The notes beneath the pieces were generated by a model. The model was not told the DNA's origin, did no database searches, and worked only from the letters and a program-made list of their open reading frames with translations. From NCBI GenBank assembly GCA_937865685.1, contig CALMGU010000120.1, forward strand, positions 98,232 to 162,231: a DNA stretch of 64,000 bases, in the 5' to 3' direction. This document shows positions 33,915-41,993 of this stretch, piece after piece. Origin of the DNA: an uncultured Alphaproteobacteria bacterium. Its GTDB lineage: Bacteria > Pseudomonadota > Alphaproteobacteria > Micropepsales > Micropepsaceae. Each line of letters opens with the position of its first letter. The first letter of the stretch is position 1. Made by a program: the position numbers and the translations under genes.

Positions 33915-34981
33915 GGTTTCAGATCCTGCAGCACGCCTCTGCGGATCTGGTCGGCCTCGATGCTTTCGAACAGGGCCCGGAAATTGCCTTCGCCGAACCC
34001 TTCATTGCCCTTGCGCTGGATGATCTCGAAGAAGATGGGGCCGATGGCATTCTGGGTGAAAATCTGCAGCAGAAGGCCGGTTTCCTCGTCCCGCGCGCCG
34101 TCCATCAGGATGCGGTCGCGCTTGAGGCGCGGCACATCCTCGCCATGGCCCTGGATGCGATTGTCCAGCCGCTCGTAATAGGTATCCGGCGTGTCCTGGA
34201 AGGAAACGCCATTGCTCCGCAATGTCTCGACCGAAGTGTAGATGTCGGCTGTGCTGAGCGCGATATGCTGGATGCCTTCGCCATGATAGGCGTGAAGATA
34301 TTCCTCGATCTGGGATTTGTCGTCCGAGGATTCGTTGATCGGGATGCGGATATTGCCGTCCGGGCTGGTCATGGCCCGGGATTTGAGGCCCGTCAGCTTG
34401 CCCTCGATGTCGAAATATCGAATCTCCCGGAAATTGAAGAGCTTCTCATAGAAGCCCGCCCACAGATCCATATTGCCGCGAAACACATTGTGAGTGACGT
34501 GATCGATGTTGCGCAGGCCGGCGCCGTCATGGGTGAAGCCGCGTGCGGGGTCCGTGGGCACGAAATCCACGTCATAGATGGAGTGGCTGCCATAACGGTC
34601 CACCAGATAGATCACGCTGCCGCCGATGCCTTGGATGGCGGGAATGTTCAATTCCATCGGCCCCACGGCATTGGCGAAAGGCGTGGCGCCGCGCGCCAGA
34701 AGCTCGCGATAGGCCGCCGCCGCGTCCTTGACGCGGAAGGCCATGGCGCAGGCGCTGGGTCCGTGCTTCTCGGCAAAGCGCACGCCGTGGCTGCCCGGTT
34801 CGGCATTGACGATAAAATTGGTGTCACCTTGCCGGTACAAGGTCACCGCTTTCGAGCGATGCTTGCCCACGGCGCGAAAGCCCATGCTTTCGAACAGCCG
34901 ATGCAAAGCGGCAGGGTCGGGGCCGGTATATTCGACGAATTCGAAACCGTCCGTGCCGATCGGATTGTCCCAGAGTTCCAT
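33911..34981 (-). CDS. hpd: 4-Hydroxyphenylpyruvate dioxygenase
   Basis: 356 residues, the normal bacterial length. Two vicinal-oxygen-chelate domains; the iron triad is visible as His in Ile-Asp-His-Val-Thr-His-Asn-Val (about 161), His in Gly-Ile-Gln-His-Ile-Ala-Leu (about 240) and Glu in Phe-Phe-Glu-Ile-Ile (about 321). Converts 4-hydroxyphenylpyruvate to homogentisate. First gene of the operon, with ribosome-binding site aggagag seven bases before the ATG and a palindromic operator 26 bp further upstream. Confidence 0.96.
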   Translation of the reverse strand: MELWDNPIGTDGFEFVEYTGPDPAALHRLFESMGFRAVGKHRSKAVTLYRQGDTNFIVNAEPGSHGVRFAEKHGPSACAMAFRVKDAAAAYRELLARGATPFANAVGPMELNIPAIQGIGGSVIYLVDRYGSHSIYDVDFVPTDPARGFTHDGAGLRNIDHVTHNVFRGNMDLWAGFYEKLFNFREIRYFDIEGKLTGLKSRAMTSPDGNIRIPINESSDDKSQIEEYLHAYHGEGIQHIALSTADIYTSVETLRSNGVSFQDTPDTYYERLDNRIQGHGEDVPRLKRDRILMDGARDEETGLLLQIFTQNAIGPIFFEIIQRKGNEGFGEGNFRALFESIEADQIRRGVLQDLKP

Positions 34982-35007
34982 GAGCCTGCTCTCCTGCGAT
35001 CGCGTAG

Positions 35008-35025
35008 TAGTTTCATCTGAAACTA
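35008..35025. promoter_or_regulatory. Palindromic operator of the tyrosine degradation operon
   Basis: TAGTTTCA-TC-TGAAACTA is a perfect 8+2+8 inverted repeat, 26 bp upstream of the hpd start and about 95 bp from the divergent dehydrogenase gene. Its size and symmetry suit a MarR dimer; the operon carries its own MarR gene at the far end. I saw no second copy in the window. Confidence 0.7.
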
Positions 35026-35120
35026 TCTGGAGTCAAGCGCGGAAGCCCGCTTTCTTGCATAAGCAAAGGCCCCTCGCATAGGATCGTGGAACAAGGGCTT
35101 GAATCGGTTGGGGGATGGTC

Positions 35121-35855
35121 ATGCCGCGCGGAACGCTGCCGAGCCGCCGCTATTTTTTGGCCTCGGTTTCCGCGCTTCCCATCCTGGCCTTTGCCGGCGC
35201 CGCGGCGGCACGCTCCTTGTCGGGAGCTTTGCCCTGGAGGGCGTTCGCGGGCGATCCACCCCAGCCGGTCAACCCGCTGGGCTGGCATTTCTTTACCCCC
35301 GATGAAGTCGCAACGGTCGAGGCCATCGTCGACCGGCTGATTCCGGCCAACTCGCTTTCGGTCGGTGGCAAGGATGCGGGCTGCGCCGTCTTCATCGACC
35401 GGCAATTGGCGGGCGCTTTCGGCAAATCCAGCCGGCTCTATATGAAAGGGCCTTTCGCCGCGGGCCGTCCCACCCAGGGCTATCAGGGAGAGTTGACGCC
35501 GGAAGCCCGCTATCGCGAAGGGCTGAAAGCCATCAACGATTACTGCCGGGGCGCGCATCGGAAGAATTTCGCTGAGCTGGCGCCGGCGGATCAGGACGCC
35601 ATCCTCACCGGCCTGGAAGACGGCAAGATCGATCTGAAGCTCTCACATGGCCTCAGCAGCCGTGCTTTTTTTGAACTCATCTTGCAGAACACGATGGAAG
35701 GCTTCTTCGCCGACCCGCTCTATGGCGGCAACAAGGGCATGGCGGGATGGAAGCTGATCGGGTTTCCCGGCGCCCGCTACGACTATCGCGACCATATCGG
35801 CAAGCCCAATGTGCCGTATCCGCGCGGCCCCATCTCGATCTATGGCGAGGCCTGA
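35121..35855 (+). CDS. Gluconate 2-dehydrogenase-type subunit 3, Tat-exported
   Basis: 244 residues from ATG 35121 (ATG 35115 is an equal alternative adding two residues). The N-terminus carries a twin-arginine signal Ser-Arg-Arg-Tyr-Phe-Leu-Ala-Ser followed by a hydrophobic stretch ending Ala-Ala-Ala-Arg. The body matches the small subunit that escorts the flavoprotein through Tat and stays in the complex: Phe-Phe-Thr-Pro-Asp-Glu-Val-Ala-Thr-Val-Glu-Ala-Ile-Val-Asp-Arg-Leu-Ile-Pro, then Gly-Cys-Ala-Val-Phe-Ile-Asp-Arg-Gln-Leu. Four bases separate it from the flavoprotein gene. Confidence 0.9.
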   Translation: MPRGTLPSRRYFLASVSALPILAFAGAAAARSLSGALPWRAFAGDPPQPVNPLGWHFFTPDEVATVEAIVDRLIPANSLSVGGKDAGCAVFIDRQLAGAFGKSSRLYMKGPFAAGRPTQGYQGELTPEARYREGLKAINDYCRGAHRKNFAELAPADQDAILTGLEDGKIDLKLSHGLSSRAFFELILQNTMEGFFADPLYGGNKGMAGWKLIGFPGARYDYRDHIGKPNVPYPRGPISIYGEA

Positions 35856-35859
35856 CGCG

Positions 35860-37626
35860 ATGGCAAAGCTTCTGCCGCACAAGGACGTGGTCATCATGGG
35901 ACTGGGCTGGACCGGCGCGGTCCTGGCGCAGGAGCTGACCGACGCCGGATTGAATGTGGTGGCGATCGAGCGGGGACCCTGGCGCGACACCGCCACCGAT
36001 TTCAACATCGGCTACATGCCCGACGAATTGCGTTATGCCATCCGGCGGGAACTGTTTCTGGCGCCCGCCCAGGAAGCCATGACCATGCGCAACAGTCTCG
36101 CGCAGACGGCGCTGCCGATGCGCGACTATGGTTCTTTCCTGCCCGGCCATGGCGTGGGCGGCGCGGGCGTGCATTGGAACGGCTTCAACTGGCGCTTCTT
36201 TCCCAGCGATTTTCAGCTCAAGACCCATCTGAGCAAACGCTATGGCGCGGGGCGTATCAAGGAATTGCAGTTGGAGGATTGGGGCGTCACTTATGACGAG
36301 ATCGAGCATTGCTTCGACAAGTTTGAATATCTTTGCGGCACGTCGGGTCAGGCGGGCAATCTGAAAGGCAAGATCGTCGAAGGGGGCAATCCTTTCGAAG
36401 GGCCGCGCGCCCGCGACTATCCCAATCCGCCGCTGAAAATGCCGTACAGTGCCATGCTGTTTTCCGAAGCGGCAAAGGGCCTGGGCCTGCATCCTTTTCC
36501 ATCGCCCGCCGCCAACCTGTCCCGGCCCTATGTCAATCCCTTGGGCGTGGCGATGGGCGAATGCACCTATTGCGGCTTCTGCGAGCGGTTCGGCTGCGCC
36601 AATTATTCCAAGGCGATGCCGCAGACCACCATCCTGCCCGTCTTGATGCGCAAGCCCAATTTCGAGGCGCGCACGGAATGCGAAGTGCTGAAGATCAATC
36701 TGCGCCCCGATGGCAAGACCGCCAAAAGCGTCGCCTATGTGGATGCGGCGGGCCGCGAATTCGAGCAGCCGGGCGATATCATCCTGCTCTGCGGCTATGG
36801 CATGATGAATGTGCGCATGATGCTCTTGTCGGGCATCGGCAAGCCTTACGATCCGGTTCGGGGCACCGGCACGGTGGGGCGCAATTATTGCTACCAGACA
36901 CAAGGCACCGGGGCGCGGCTGTTCTTTGAGAACAAGCATTTCAATCCCTTCATCGGCGCCGGCGCGCTGGGCGCCACCATCGACGATTTCAACGGCGACG
37001 CCTTCGATCACTCCAAGCTGGACTTCGTGGGCGGGGCGGGGATCAGCTGCGGCAGCAGCAACGGCCGGCCCATCGGCAACCGGCCCACGCCGCCGGGCAC
37101 GCCGCGTTGGGGCGCCGCCTGGAAGAAGGCGACCGCCGAAACCTATCAGAACGCAATAGGCGTGGGGGCGCAGGGCACCTCCTATCCGGTGCGGGGCAAT
37201 TACCTGGACCTCGATCCCACCTACAAGGATCGCTTCGGCCGCCCGCTGCTGCGCGTGACGTTCGACTTCCCGGACAATGACCTGCGCATGTCGCATTATC
37301 TGGGGGAACAGATCGCCAAGATCGGCAAGGCGATGAATCCCAAACAGATGGCGATGAACCAATCCGCCAAAGGCTGGAATTCGGTTCCCTATCAAACCAC
37401 ACACAATACCGGCGGCGCCTGCATGGGAGCCAATCCCAAAACCAGCGCGGTCAACCGCTACCTGCAAAGCTGGGATGTCTCCAACCTCTTCGTGATCGGG
37501 GCTTCGGCCTTCCAGCAGAATGCAGGCAAGAATCCCACCGGCACGGTCGGGGCGCTGGCCTATTGGGCGGCCGAAGCGATCCGCGACCGGTATCTGAAGA
37601 CACCGGGCGCGCTGGTGCCGGCATGA
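35860..37626 (+). CDS. GMC-type flavoprotein dehydrogenase, large subunit (gluconate 2-dehydrogenase family)
   Basis: 588 residues from ATG 35860. FAD Rossmann motif Gly-Leu-Gly-Trp-Thr-Gly (about 14-19) and Ile-Glu-Arg-Gly near 36; a substrate-domain motif His-Asn-Thr-Gly-Gly-Ala and Asn-Pro-Thr-Gly-Thr at the C-terminus are as in GMC dehydrogenases. The cysteine motif Cys-Thr-Tyr-Cys-Gly-Phe-Cys-x4-Cys (about 230-240) matches the predicted iron-sulfur site of gluconate/sorbitol dehydrogenase large subunits. No signal of its own: it would travel with subunit 3. The periplasmic complex oxidises a sugar, sugar acid or polyol and passes electrons to quinone; exact substrate unknown. Confidence 0.92.
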   Translation: MAKLLPHKDVVIMGLGWTGAVLAQELTDAGLNVVAIERGPWRDTATDFNIGYMPDELRYAIRRELFLAPAQEAMTMRNSLAQTALPMRDYGSFLPGHGVGGAGVHWNGFNWRFFPSDFQLKTHLSKRYGAGRIKELQLEDWGVTYDEIEHCFDKFEYLCGTSGQAGNLKGKIVEGGNPFEGPRARDYPNPPLKMPYSAMLFSEAAKGLGLHPFPSPAANLSRPYVNPLGVAMGECTYCGFCERFGCANYSKAMPQTTILPVLMRKPNFEARTECEVLKINLRPDGKTAKSVAYVDAAGREFEQPGDIILLCGYGMMNVRMMLLSGIGKPYDPVRGTGTVGRNYCYQTQGTGARLFFENKHFNPFIGAGALGATIDDFNGDAFDHSKLDFVGGAGISCGSSNGRPIGNRPTPPGTPRWGAAWKKATAETYQNAIGVGAQGTSYPVRGNYLDLDPTYKDRFGRPLLRVTFDFPDNDLRMSHYLGEQIAKIGKAMNPKQMAMNQSAKGWNSVPYQTTHNTGGACMGANPKTSAVNRYLQSWDVSNLFVIGASAFQQNAGKNPTGTVGALAYWAAEAIRDRYLKTPGALVPA

Positions 37627-38828
37627 AGATATTCGCTTTGACTCTCCTGGCTTCGATCGCGGTGACGCCGGCCCTGGCGCAGGACCTCGTCGCGAATGGC
37701 CGGTATCAAGCAGTGCTGGGCGATTGCGCCGGCTGTCATACCGCGCCGGGTGGAAAGCCATTGGCGGGTGGAACGATCCTGGAAACGCCATTCGGCAAGA
37801 TCGCCGTGCCCAACATCACTCCGGATCGCGAAACGGGTCTGGGGAATTGGACCGAAGCCGATTTCCGCCGCGCGATGCGCGAAGGCGTGAGCCCCGGCGG
37901 CAAGCGGCTTTATCCGGCCATGCCGTATCCTGCTTATGCGCGGATGCCCGATGCCGACATTTCGGCACTATGGGCTTATCTCAAAACGGTTCAGCCGGTG
38001 CGCCAGGCGGTGGAGCCCAATCTCTTGCCGTTCCCCTACAATATCCGCGCCTTGATGGTGGGGTGGAACTGGCTCCATCCCAGCCTCGCGGGATTTGCGG
38101 CAGTGCCGGGAAAATCCGCCGAATGGAATCGCGGCGCCTATCTGGTCACGGGGCCTGGGCATTGCGACGCGTGTCACACCGCGAAAACCTTCCTCGGCGC
38201 GGACCGCGCCACGGCGCTCACGGGAGCGTCATTGCAAGGCTGGTTCGCGCCGGAAATCACGGATGCAAAGCCGCACGGGATCGGCAGTTGGAGTATCGAT
38301 GACATTGTCGCCTATCTGAAAAGCGGCTGGAACCGCCATGCCGCCGCCACCGGCCCGATGGTGGAAGTGGTGGAAAATTCCACATCACAGATGACCGACA
38401 CGGACCTTAAGGCCATTGCGGTCTATCTGAAGGATCAGCCGGCGGGTGCCGTCACGCGGACGGCGAACGCGTTGCCCGCCAGCGATCCGGCCATGCGGGC
38501 GGGCGCCAAGCTCTATCGGGACAATTGCGTCGGCTGTCACGGCTGGGATGGCAAGGGTGAAAGACTGATCTTCCCGCCCCTGGCCGGAAATGCCATCCTG
38601 CTCCAGCCCAGCGCCGAAAGCCTGATGCGGGTTGTGCTGGAAGGCGCGCAGGCCGCGGGAACAAAGTCCGCTCCCACGGCCCCCGCCATGCCGTCTTTCG
38701 CCTGGAAACTGGACGATGGCGAAGTGGCGGCGCTTCTCACCCATATCCGCAACAGCTGGGGCAACGAAGCCGCGCCGGTATCGGCGGCATCCGTTGCGAA
38801 GATCCGGGCCAATCTGCGCGGACGTTAA
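37623..38828 (+). CDS. Triheme cytochrome c subunit of the membrane dehydrogenase
   Basis: 401 residues from the ATG overlapping the flavoprotein stop (ATGA). A signal peptide ends Ala-Leu-Ala-Gln (about 17-20). Three heme c sites: Cys-Ala-Gly-Cys-His at 35-39, Cys-Asp-Ala-Cys-His at 181-185 and Cys-Val-Gly-Cys-His at 302-306. This is the electron-transfer subunit of gluconate 2-dehydrogenase/alcohol dehydrogenase-type complexes. Unlike many homologues I see no clear C-terminal membrane anchor. Confidence 0.94.
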   Translation: MKIFALTLLASIAVTPALAQDLVANGRYQAVLGDCAGCHTAPGGKPLAGGTILETPFGKIAVPNITPDRETGLGNWTEADFRRAMREGVSPGGKRLYPAMPYPAYARMPDADISALWAYLKTVQPVRQAVEPNLLPFPYNIRALMVGWNWLHPSLAGFAAVPGKSAEWNRGAYLVTGPGHCDACHTAKTFLGADRATALTGASLQGWFAPEITDAKPHGIGSWSIDDIVAYLKSGWNRHAAATGPMVEVVENSTSQMTDTDLKAIAVYLKDQPAGAVTRTANALPASDPAMRAGAKLYRDNCVGCHGWDGKGERLIFPPLAGNAILLQPSAESLMRVVLEGAQAAGTKSAPTAPAMPSFAWKLDDGEVAALLTHIRNSWGNEAAPVSAASVAKIRANLRGR

Positions 38829-38864
38829 CTTGCGATCACCGTGGCTAGGGTCTTAGAAACGGGC

Positions 38865-39749
38865 ATGTCCGGCAAAGCCGACGCAGCCATCGCTGACTTC
38901 ATGACGCGGGAAAAGCTCGGTCCCGGCTTCGCCGAAACCGTGACGCGGGTTTATCGGCCACTGGCGGTCCGGATCGAAAGTTTGGCGCGGACCCATCCCG
39001 GATTGATCGTGGGATTTTGCGGCTCCCAGGGCAGCGGCAAGTCCACCGGCGTCGCCCTGCTGAAAATTCTGCTGGAGGCGGAAGGCCTGCGGACCGCAAC
39101 GCTCTCCATCGACGACCTCTATCTTTCCAAAGAGGCCCGGCAGAAGCTGGCGGAAAAGGTGCACCCACTTCTGGCGACGCGCGGGCCGCCCGGCACGCAT
39201 GACGTGGCGCTGGGGGAGGCGGTGCTGAACGCCCTTGCCAAGCCACAGGCGGTGTCCATTCCCCGCTTCGACAAAGCGCGTGACACACGGATGGACCCTT
39301 CGCGCTGGGATCAGTTCCAAGGGCCCGCCGATGTCATCTTGTTTGAAGGCTGGTGCGTGGGCGCGCGGCCGCAGCCGCCGGAAGCATTGGCGGAGCCGGT
39401 CAATGAACTAGAACGCAATTCTGATCCGGATGGCCGGTGGCGCGCTTATGTCAATGACGCGCTGGCCGGGCCTTATCAGCACCTGTTTGGCCGCATCGGA
39501 TTTCTGGTGTTTCTTGCGGCGCCATCTTTTGAAGTGGTGGCGGGCTGGCGCAAGGAGCAGGAAGCCAAGCTCAGGGCGCGCACGGATGGGCCGTCTCACG
39601 TCATGAGCGACGCTGAGATCGATCGCTTTGTCCAATTCTATGAGCGGTTGACCCGTTTCATGCTGACCGAAATGCAATCACGCGCGGACGCGGTGATACA
39701 TCTCGGCGCAAACCGCGAGCCGCTGGAGCTGGACATTCATATCCGCTGA
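38865..39749 (+). CDS. P-loop kinase, D-glycerate 3-kinase-like
   Basis: 294 residues from ATG 38865 (GTG 38841 is possible and would add eight residues; neither has a good ribosome-binding site). The Walker A loop is Gly-Ser-Gln-Gly-Ser-Gly-Lys-Ser-Thr (about 43-51), followed by Ser-Ile-Asp-Asp-Leu-Tyr-Leu, Arg-Gly-Pro-Pro-Gly-Thr-His-Asp and Phe-Glu-Gly-Trp-Cys-Val-Gly, the signature set of plant-type glycerate 3-kinases and yeast Tda10. Phosphorylation of D-glycerate to 3-phosphoglycerate fits its place just after a sugar/sugar-acid dehydrogenase. Confidence 0.82.
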   Translation: MSGKADAAIADFMTREKLGPGFAETVTRVYRPLAVRIESLARTHPGLIVGFCGSQGSGKSTGVALLKILLEAEGLRTATLSIDDLYLSKEARQKLAEKVHPLLATRGPPGTHDVALGEAVLNALAKPQAVSIPRFDKARDTRMDPSRWDQFQGPADVILFEGWCVGARPQPPEALAEPVNELERNSDPDGRWRAYVNDALAGPYQHLFGRIGFLVFLAAPSFEVVAGWRKEQEAKLRARTDGPSHVMSDAEIDRFVQFYERLTRFMLTEMQSRADAVIHLGANREPLELDIHIR

Positions 39750-39765
39750 AGGCGCTTCACGCCTT
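39749..39765. terminator. Inverted repeat between convergent genes (bidirectional terminator candidate)
   Basis: AAGGCG-CTTCA-CGCCTT, a perfect 6-bp stem whose loop contains the stop codon of the nucleoside hydrolase. It ends the kinase gene (rightward) and the hydrolase gene (leftward). No long T-run on either side. Confidence 0.45.
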
Positions 39766-40845
39766 GGCGGCCAGACGCCCGATCAGAAGATTGAAGAAAC
39801 GGGCGGACTCCACATCGATGGCGACATTGGCGTTGGGCGTGAACTTGTCCCTGAGCATGGTGGAGGTCTTGGTGCCGGCCAAGGTCGGCGCCGAGCCGCG
39901 CAGACCCGCTTCATTGGGGCGATAGCCCAAGGTTTCGCCCGCGGTCAGTTCGCCCATGGTCTCGACATCGACGTAATAGGGCTTCCATTTCAGCAGCGAC
40001 GGATCCAGGAACGACGCCAGGGCCAGGGAATCGTGCATGTTGGGGCCCGACGCATTGCCGGCCTTGCGGTTGAGGTCGATATCGTTGCGGGCGATCTTGG
40101 CCGCCGCCATGCTCACCGGCGTATTGGCCGCTTCCAGCACCTTGACATGGGCGTCCGTCAGCGCGGTCTTGCGGGTGACATCCAGCCCCACCATGGTGAT
40201 GGGAATGCCCGACTGGAACACCATGCGGGCGGCTTCGGGGTCGACATAGATATTGAACTCTGCCGCGGGCGTGACATTGCCGCCCGAAAGCGAACCGCCC
40301 ATCATCACCACGCTTTTGATCATGCGGGCCAGGTCCGGATCGGAGGCCAGCGCCGTCGCCAGGTTGGTTTGCGGCCCCAGCATGATCAAGCTCACCTGTC
40401 CGGGATATTTGCGCACCGTTTCCCGGATGAAGACCGAAGCCGGATCGGCGATGGGTTTGATCTTCGGCGGCGGAAACACCGCGCCGCCCAAACCATTCTC
40501 GCCATGCGCATAAGTGGCCGTGATCAGGCGCCGCTGCAGCGGGGCCTTGGCGCCCGCCGCCACTGGAATGTCGGTGCGGCCCGCGATCTCGACCATGCGC
40601 AAGGCGTTGGGAAGAGACAGTTCCAGGGGCACGTTGCCTGCCACGGGCGTGATGCCTTCGATCTTGAGTTCCGGCGATCGCATCGCCAGCAGAAGGGCAA
40701 AGGCGTCGTCCACGCCCGGATCGGTGTCGATGATCACCCGGCGCTGCGCGGCACCTTGGGCGAAGGCTCCACCGGAAAGGGCGAGGCCCGTCAACCCGGC
40801 GGCAGACGACAGGATGGTCCGTCTGGTGATTCTCTTCGCGCCCAT
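39757..40845 (-). CDS. Nucleoside hydrolase, Tat-exported
   Basis: 362 residues. The N-terminus has a twin-arginine signal Thr-Arg-Arg-Thr-Ile-Leu-Ser-Ser followed by a hydrophobic region ending Ala-Phe-Ala-Gln. The calcium-binding signature Asp-Thr-Asp-Pro-Gly-Val-Asp-Asp-Ala is at 40-48 and a Gly-Gly-Ser near 170 with Asn in Glu-Phe-Asn-Ile-Tyr-Val-Asp-Pro-Glu-Ala follows. It cleaves ribonucleosides to base and ribose in the periplasm. Divergent from a sugar permease-ribokinase pair that would take up and phosphorylate the ribose. Confidence 0.92.
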   Translation of the reverse strand: MGAKRITRRTILSSAAGLTGLALSGGAFAQGAAQRRVIIDTDPGVDDAFALLLAMRSPELKIEGITPVAGNVPLELSLPNALRMVEIAGRTDIPVAAGAKAPLQRRLITATYAHGENGLGGAVFPPPKIKPIADPASVFIRETVRKYPGQVSLIMLGPQTNLATALASDPDLARMIKSVVMMGGSLSGGNVTPAAEFNIYVDPEAARMVFQSGIPITMVGLDVTRKTALTDAHVKVLEAANTPVSMAAAKIARNDIDLNRKAGNASGPNMHDSLALASFLDPSLLKWKPYYVDVETMGELTAGETLGYRPNEAGLRGSAPTLAGTKTSTMLRDKFTPNANVAIDVESARFFNLLIGRLAAKA

Positions 40846-41003
40846 GAATCTCTCCCCCGTGATCGCTTTGCCGAACCATAGCGCCAGTCCGTGTCACATC
40901 AAATTCGCCTCCCATCTCTCGCACTTGCGTAAGGGAATGTGCCTGTTGAAGGGACAAATGAGTTGTGAGAGCCTGTCATCAAACGGGAAAAGGTGGGGGC
41001 CTC
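40846..41003. promoter_or_regulatory. Divergent control region: nucleoside hydrolase / sugar permease
   Basis: 158 bp. A ctcccccgtg stretch is the leftward ribosome-binding region of the hydrolase; aggtgggggc serves the permease. A small symmetric CTTGCGTAAG occurs near 40924-40933. No regulator gene is adjacent. Confidence 0.35.
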
Positions 41004-41993
41004 ATGTTTCAACCGGACGGTTATGCGGTCGCGCTCGCCATGATGGTGACGACCATGATCTGCTGGGGATCATGGGCCAACATGATGAAGTTGACGCCAG
41101 GCTGGCCTTTCCCGCTTTTCTATTGGGATTATGTATTGGGCGTTCTTTTGGTCAGCCTGCTCTTGGGCCTGAGCATGGGATCCACCGGCGGTCCGGCCGC
41201 GATGATGACAAATCTCGGCGGCGCCGGCGCGGTCAGCATTCTCTATGCCCTGGCGGGCGGCGCCGTGTTCAATGTCGCCAATCTGCTTCTGGTGGCGGCG
41301 ATCTCCATCGCCGGTTTGGCGGTGGCGTTTCCAGTGGGCATCGGCTTGGCGCTGGTGGTGGGTGTGTTGCTCAACTATGCCATCGCGCCCGCGGGCAATC
41401 CGCTGCTGTTGTTCGGCGGTGTGGCGTTGGTATTGGTCGCCATCCTGGTCGATGCCTTGGCCTATAGCCGGCGCGGCAGCGACGGCAGCACAAATGTGGC
41501 GCGGGGGCTCAAGATCGCCATTGCCTGCGGTTTTCTGATGGGGATTTTCTATCCCCTGGTCACCAAATCTTCGGAAGGGCCGACGGGACTGGGCCCTTAC
41601 TCCGTATCGTTTGTGTTTTCCGTGGGCGTGCTTCTGTCCGCTTTGGTGTTCAACACCTATTTGATGAAGAAGCCTATCACCGCCGACCCGCCTTGCGACT
41701 TCGGAGGTTATTTCGCCGCCTCGCCCCGCACTCATCTGGTGGGTGTGATTGGCGGCGCGATCTGGGGCGTGGGCATGACCTTTTCGTTGGTGGCGGCGAC
41801 CACCCATTTTGTCGGCCCGGCGGTGTCCTATGCCATCGGCCAGGGTGCGACCATGGTGTCCGCGGCCTGGGGCGTTTTCGTCTGGCGTGAGTTCGCGGGC
41901 GCTCCCGTCTCGGCGCGCAAACTTCTGTTTCCCATGTTCGTCCTGTTCCTGATTGGATTGGGCATGGTTGCGGTGGCGCCGCTTTACGCATGA
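41004..41993 (+). CDS. Sugar permease of the GRP/ureide-permease-like DMT group (ribose uptake candidate)
   Basis: 329 residues, ten hydrophobic helices. The start Met-Phe-Gln-Pro is followed by a first helix with Ile-Cys-Trp-Gly-Ser-Trp-Ala-Asn and a loop Phe-Tyr-Trp-Asp-Tyr, then Phe-Asn-Val-Ala-Asn-Leu-Leu-Leu-Val-Ala-Ala-Ile and Ala-Val-Ala-Phe-Pro-Val-Gly-Ile-Gly-Leu-Ala, as in GRP-family sugar transporters. Its stop overlaps ribokinase by 4 bp. Ribose (or another pentose) uptake is inferred from that pairing and the divergent nucleoside hydrolase. Confidence 0.8.
   Translation: MFQPDGYAVALAMMVTTMICWGSWANMMKLTPGWPFPLFYWDYVLGVLLVSLLLGLSMGSTGGPAAMMTNLGGAGAVSILYALAGGAVFNVANLLLVAAISIAGLAVAFPVGIGLALVVGVLLNYAIAPAGNPLLLFGGVALVLVAILVDALAYSRRGSDGSTNVARGLKIAIACGFLMGIFYPLVTKSSEGPTGLGPYSVSFVFSVGVLLSALVFNTYLMKKPITADPPCDFGGYFAASPRTHLVGVIGGAIWGVGMTFSLVAATTHFVGPAVSYAIGQGATMVSAAWGVFVWREFAGAPVSARKLLFPMFVLFLIGLGMVAVAPLYA

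Noticed and set aside
35677..37791. A 704-codon open frame on the minus strand opposite the GMC dehydrogenase
   Set aside because: No recognisable motifs; covers a well-supported plus-strand flavoprotein and part of its neighbours.
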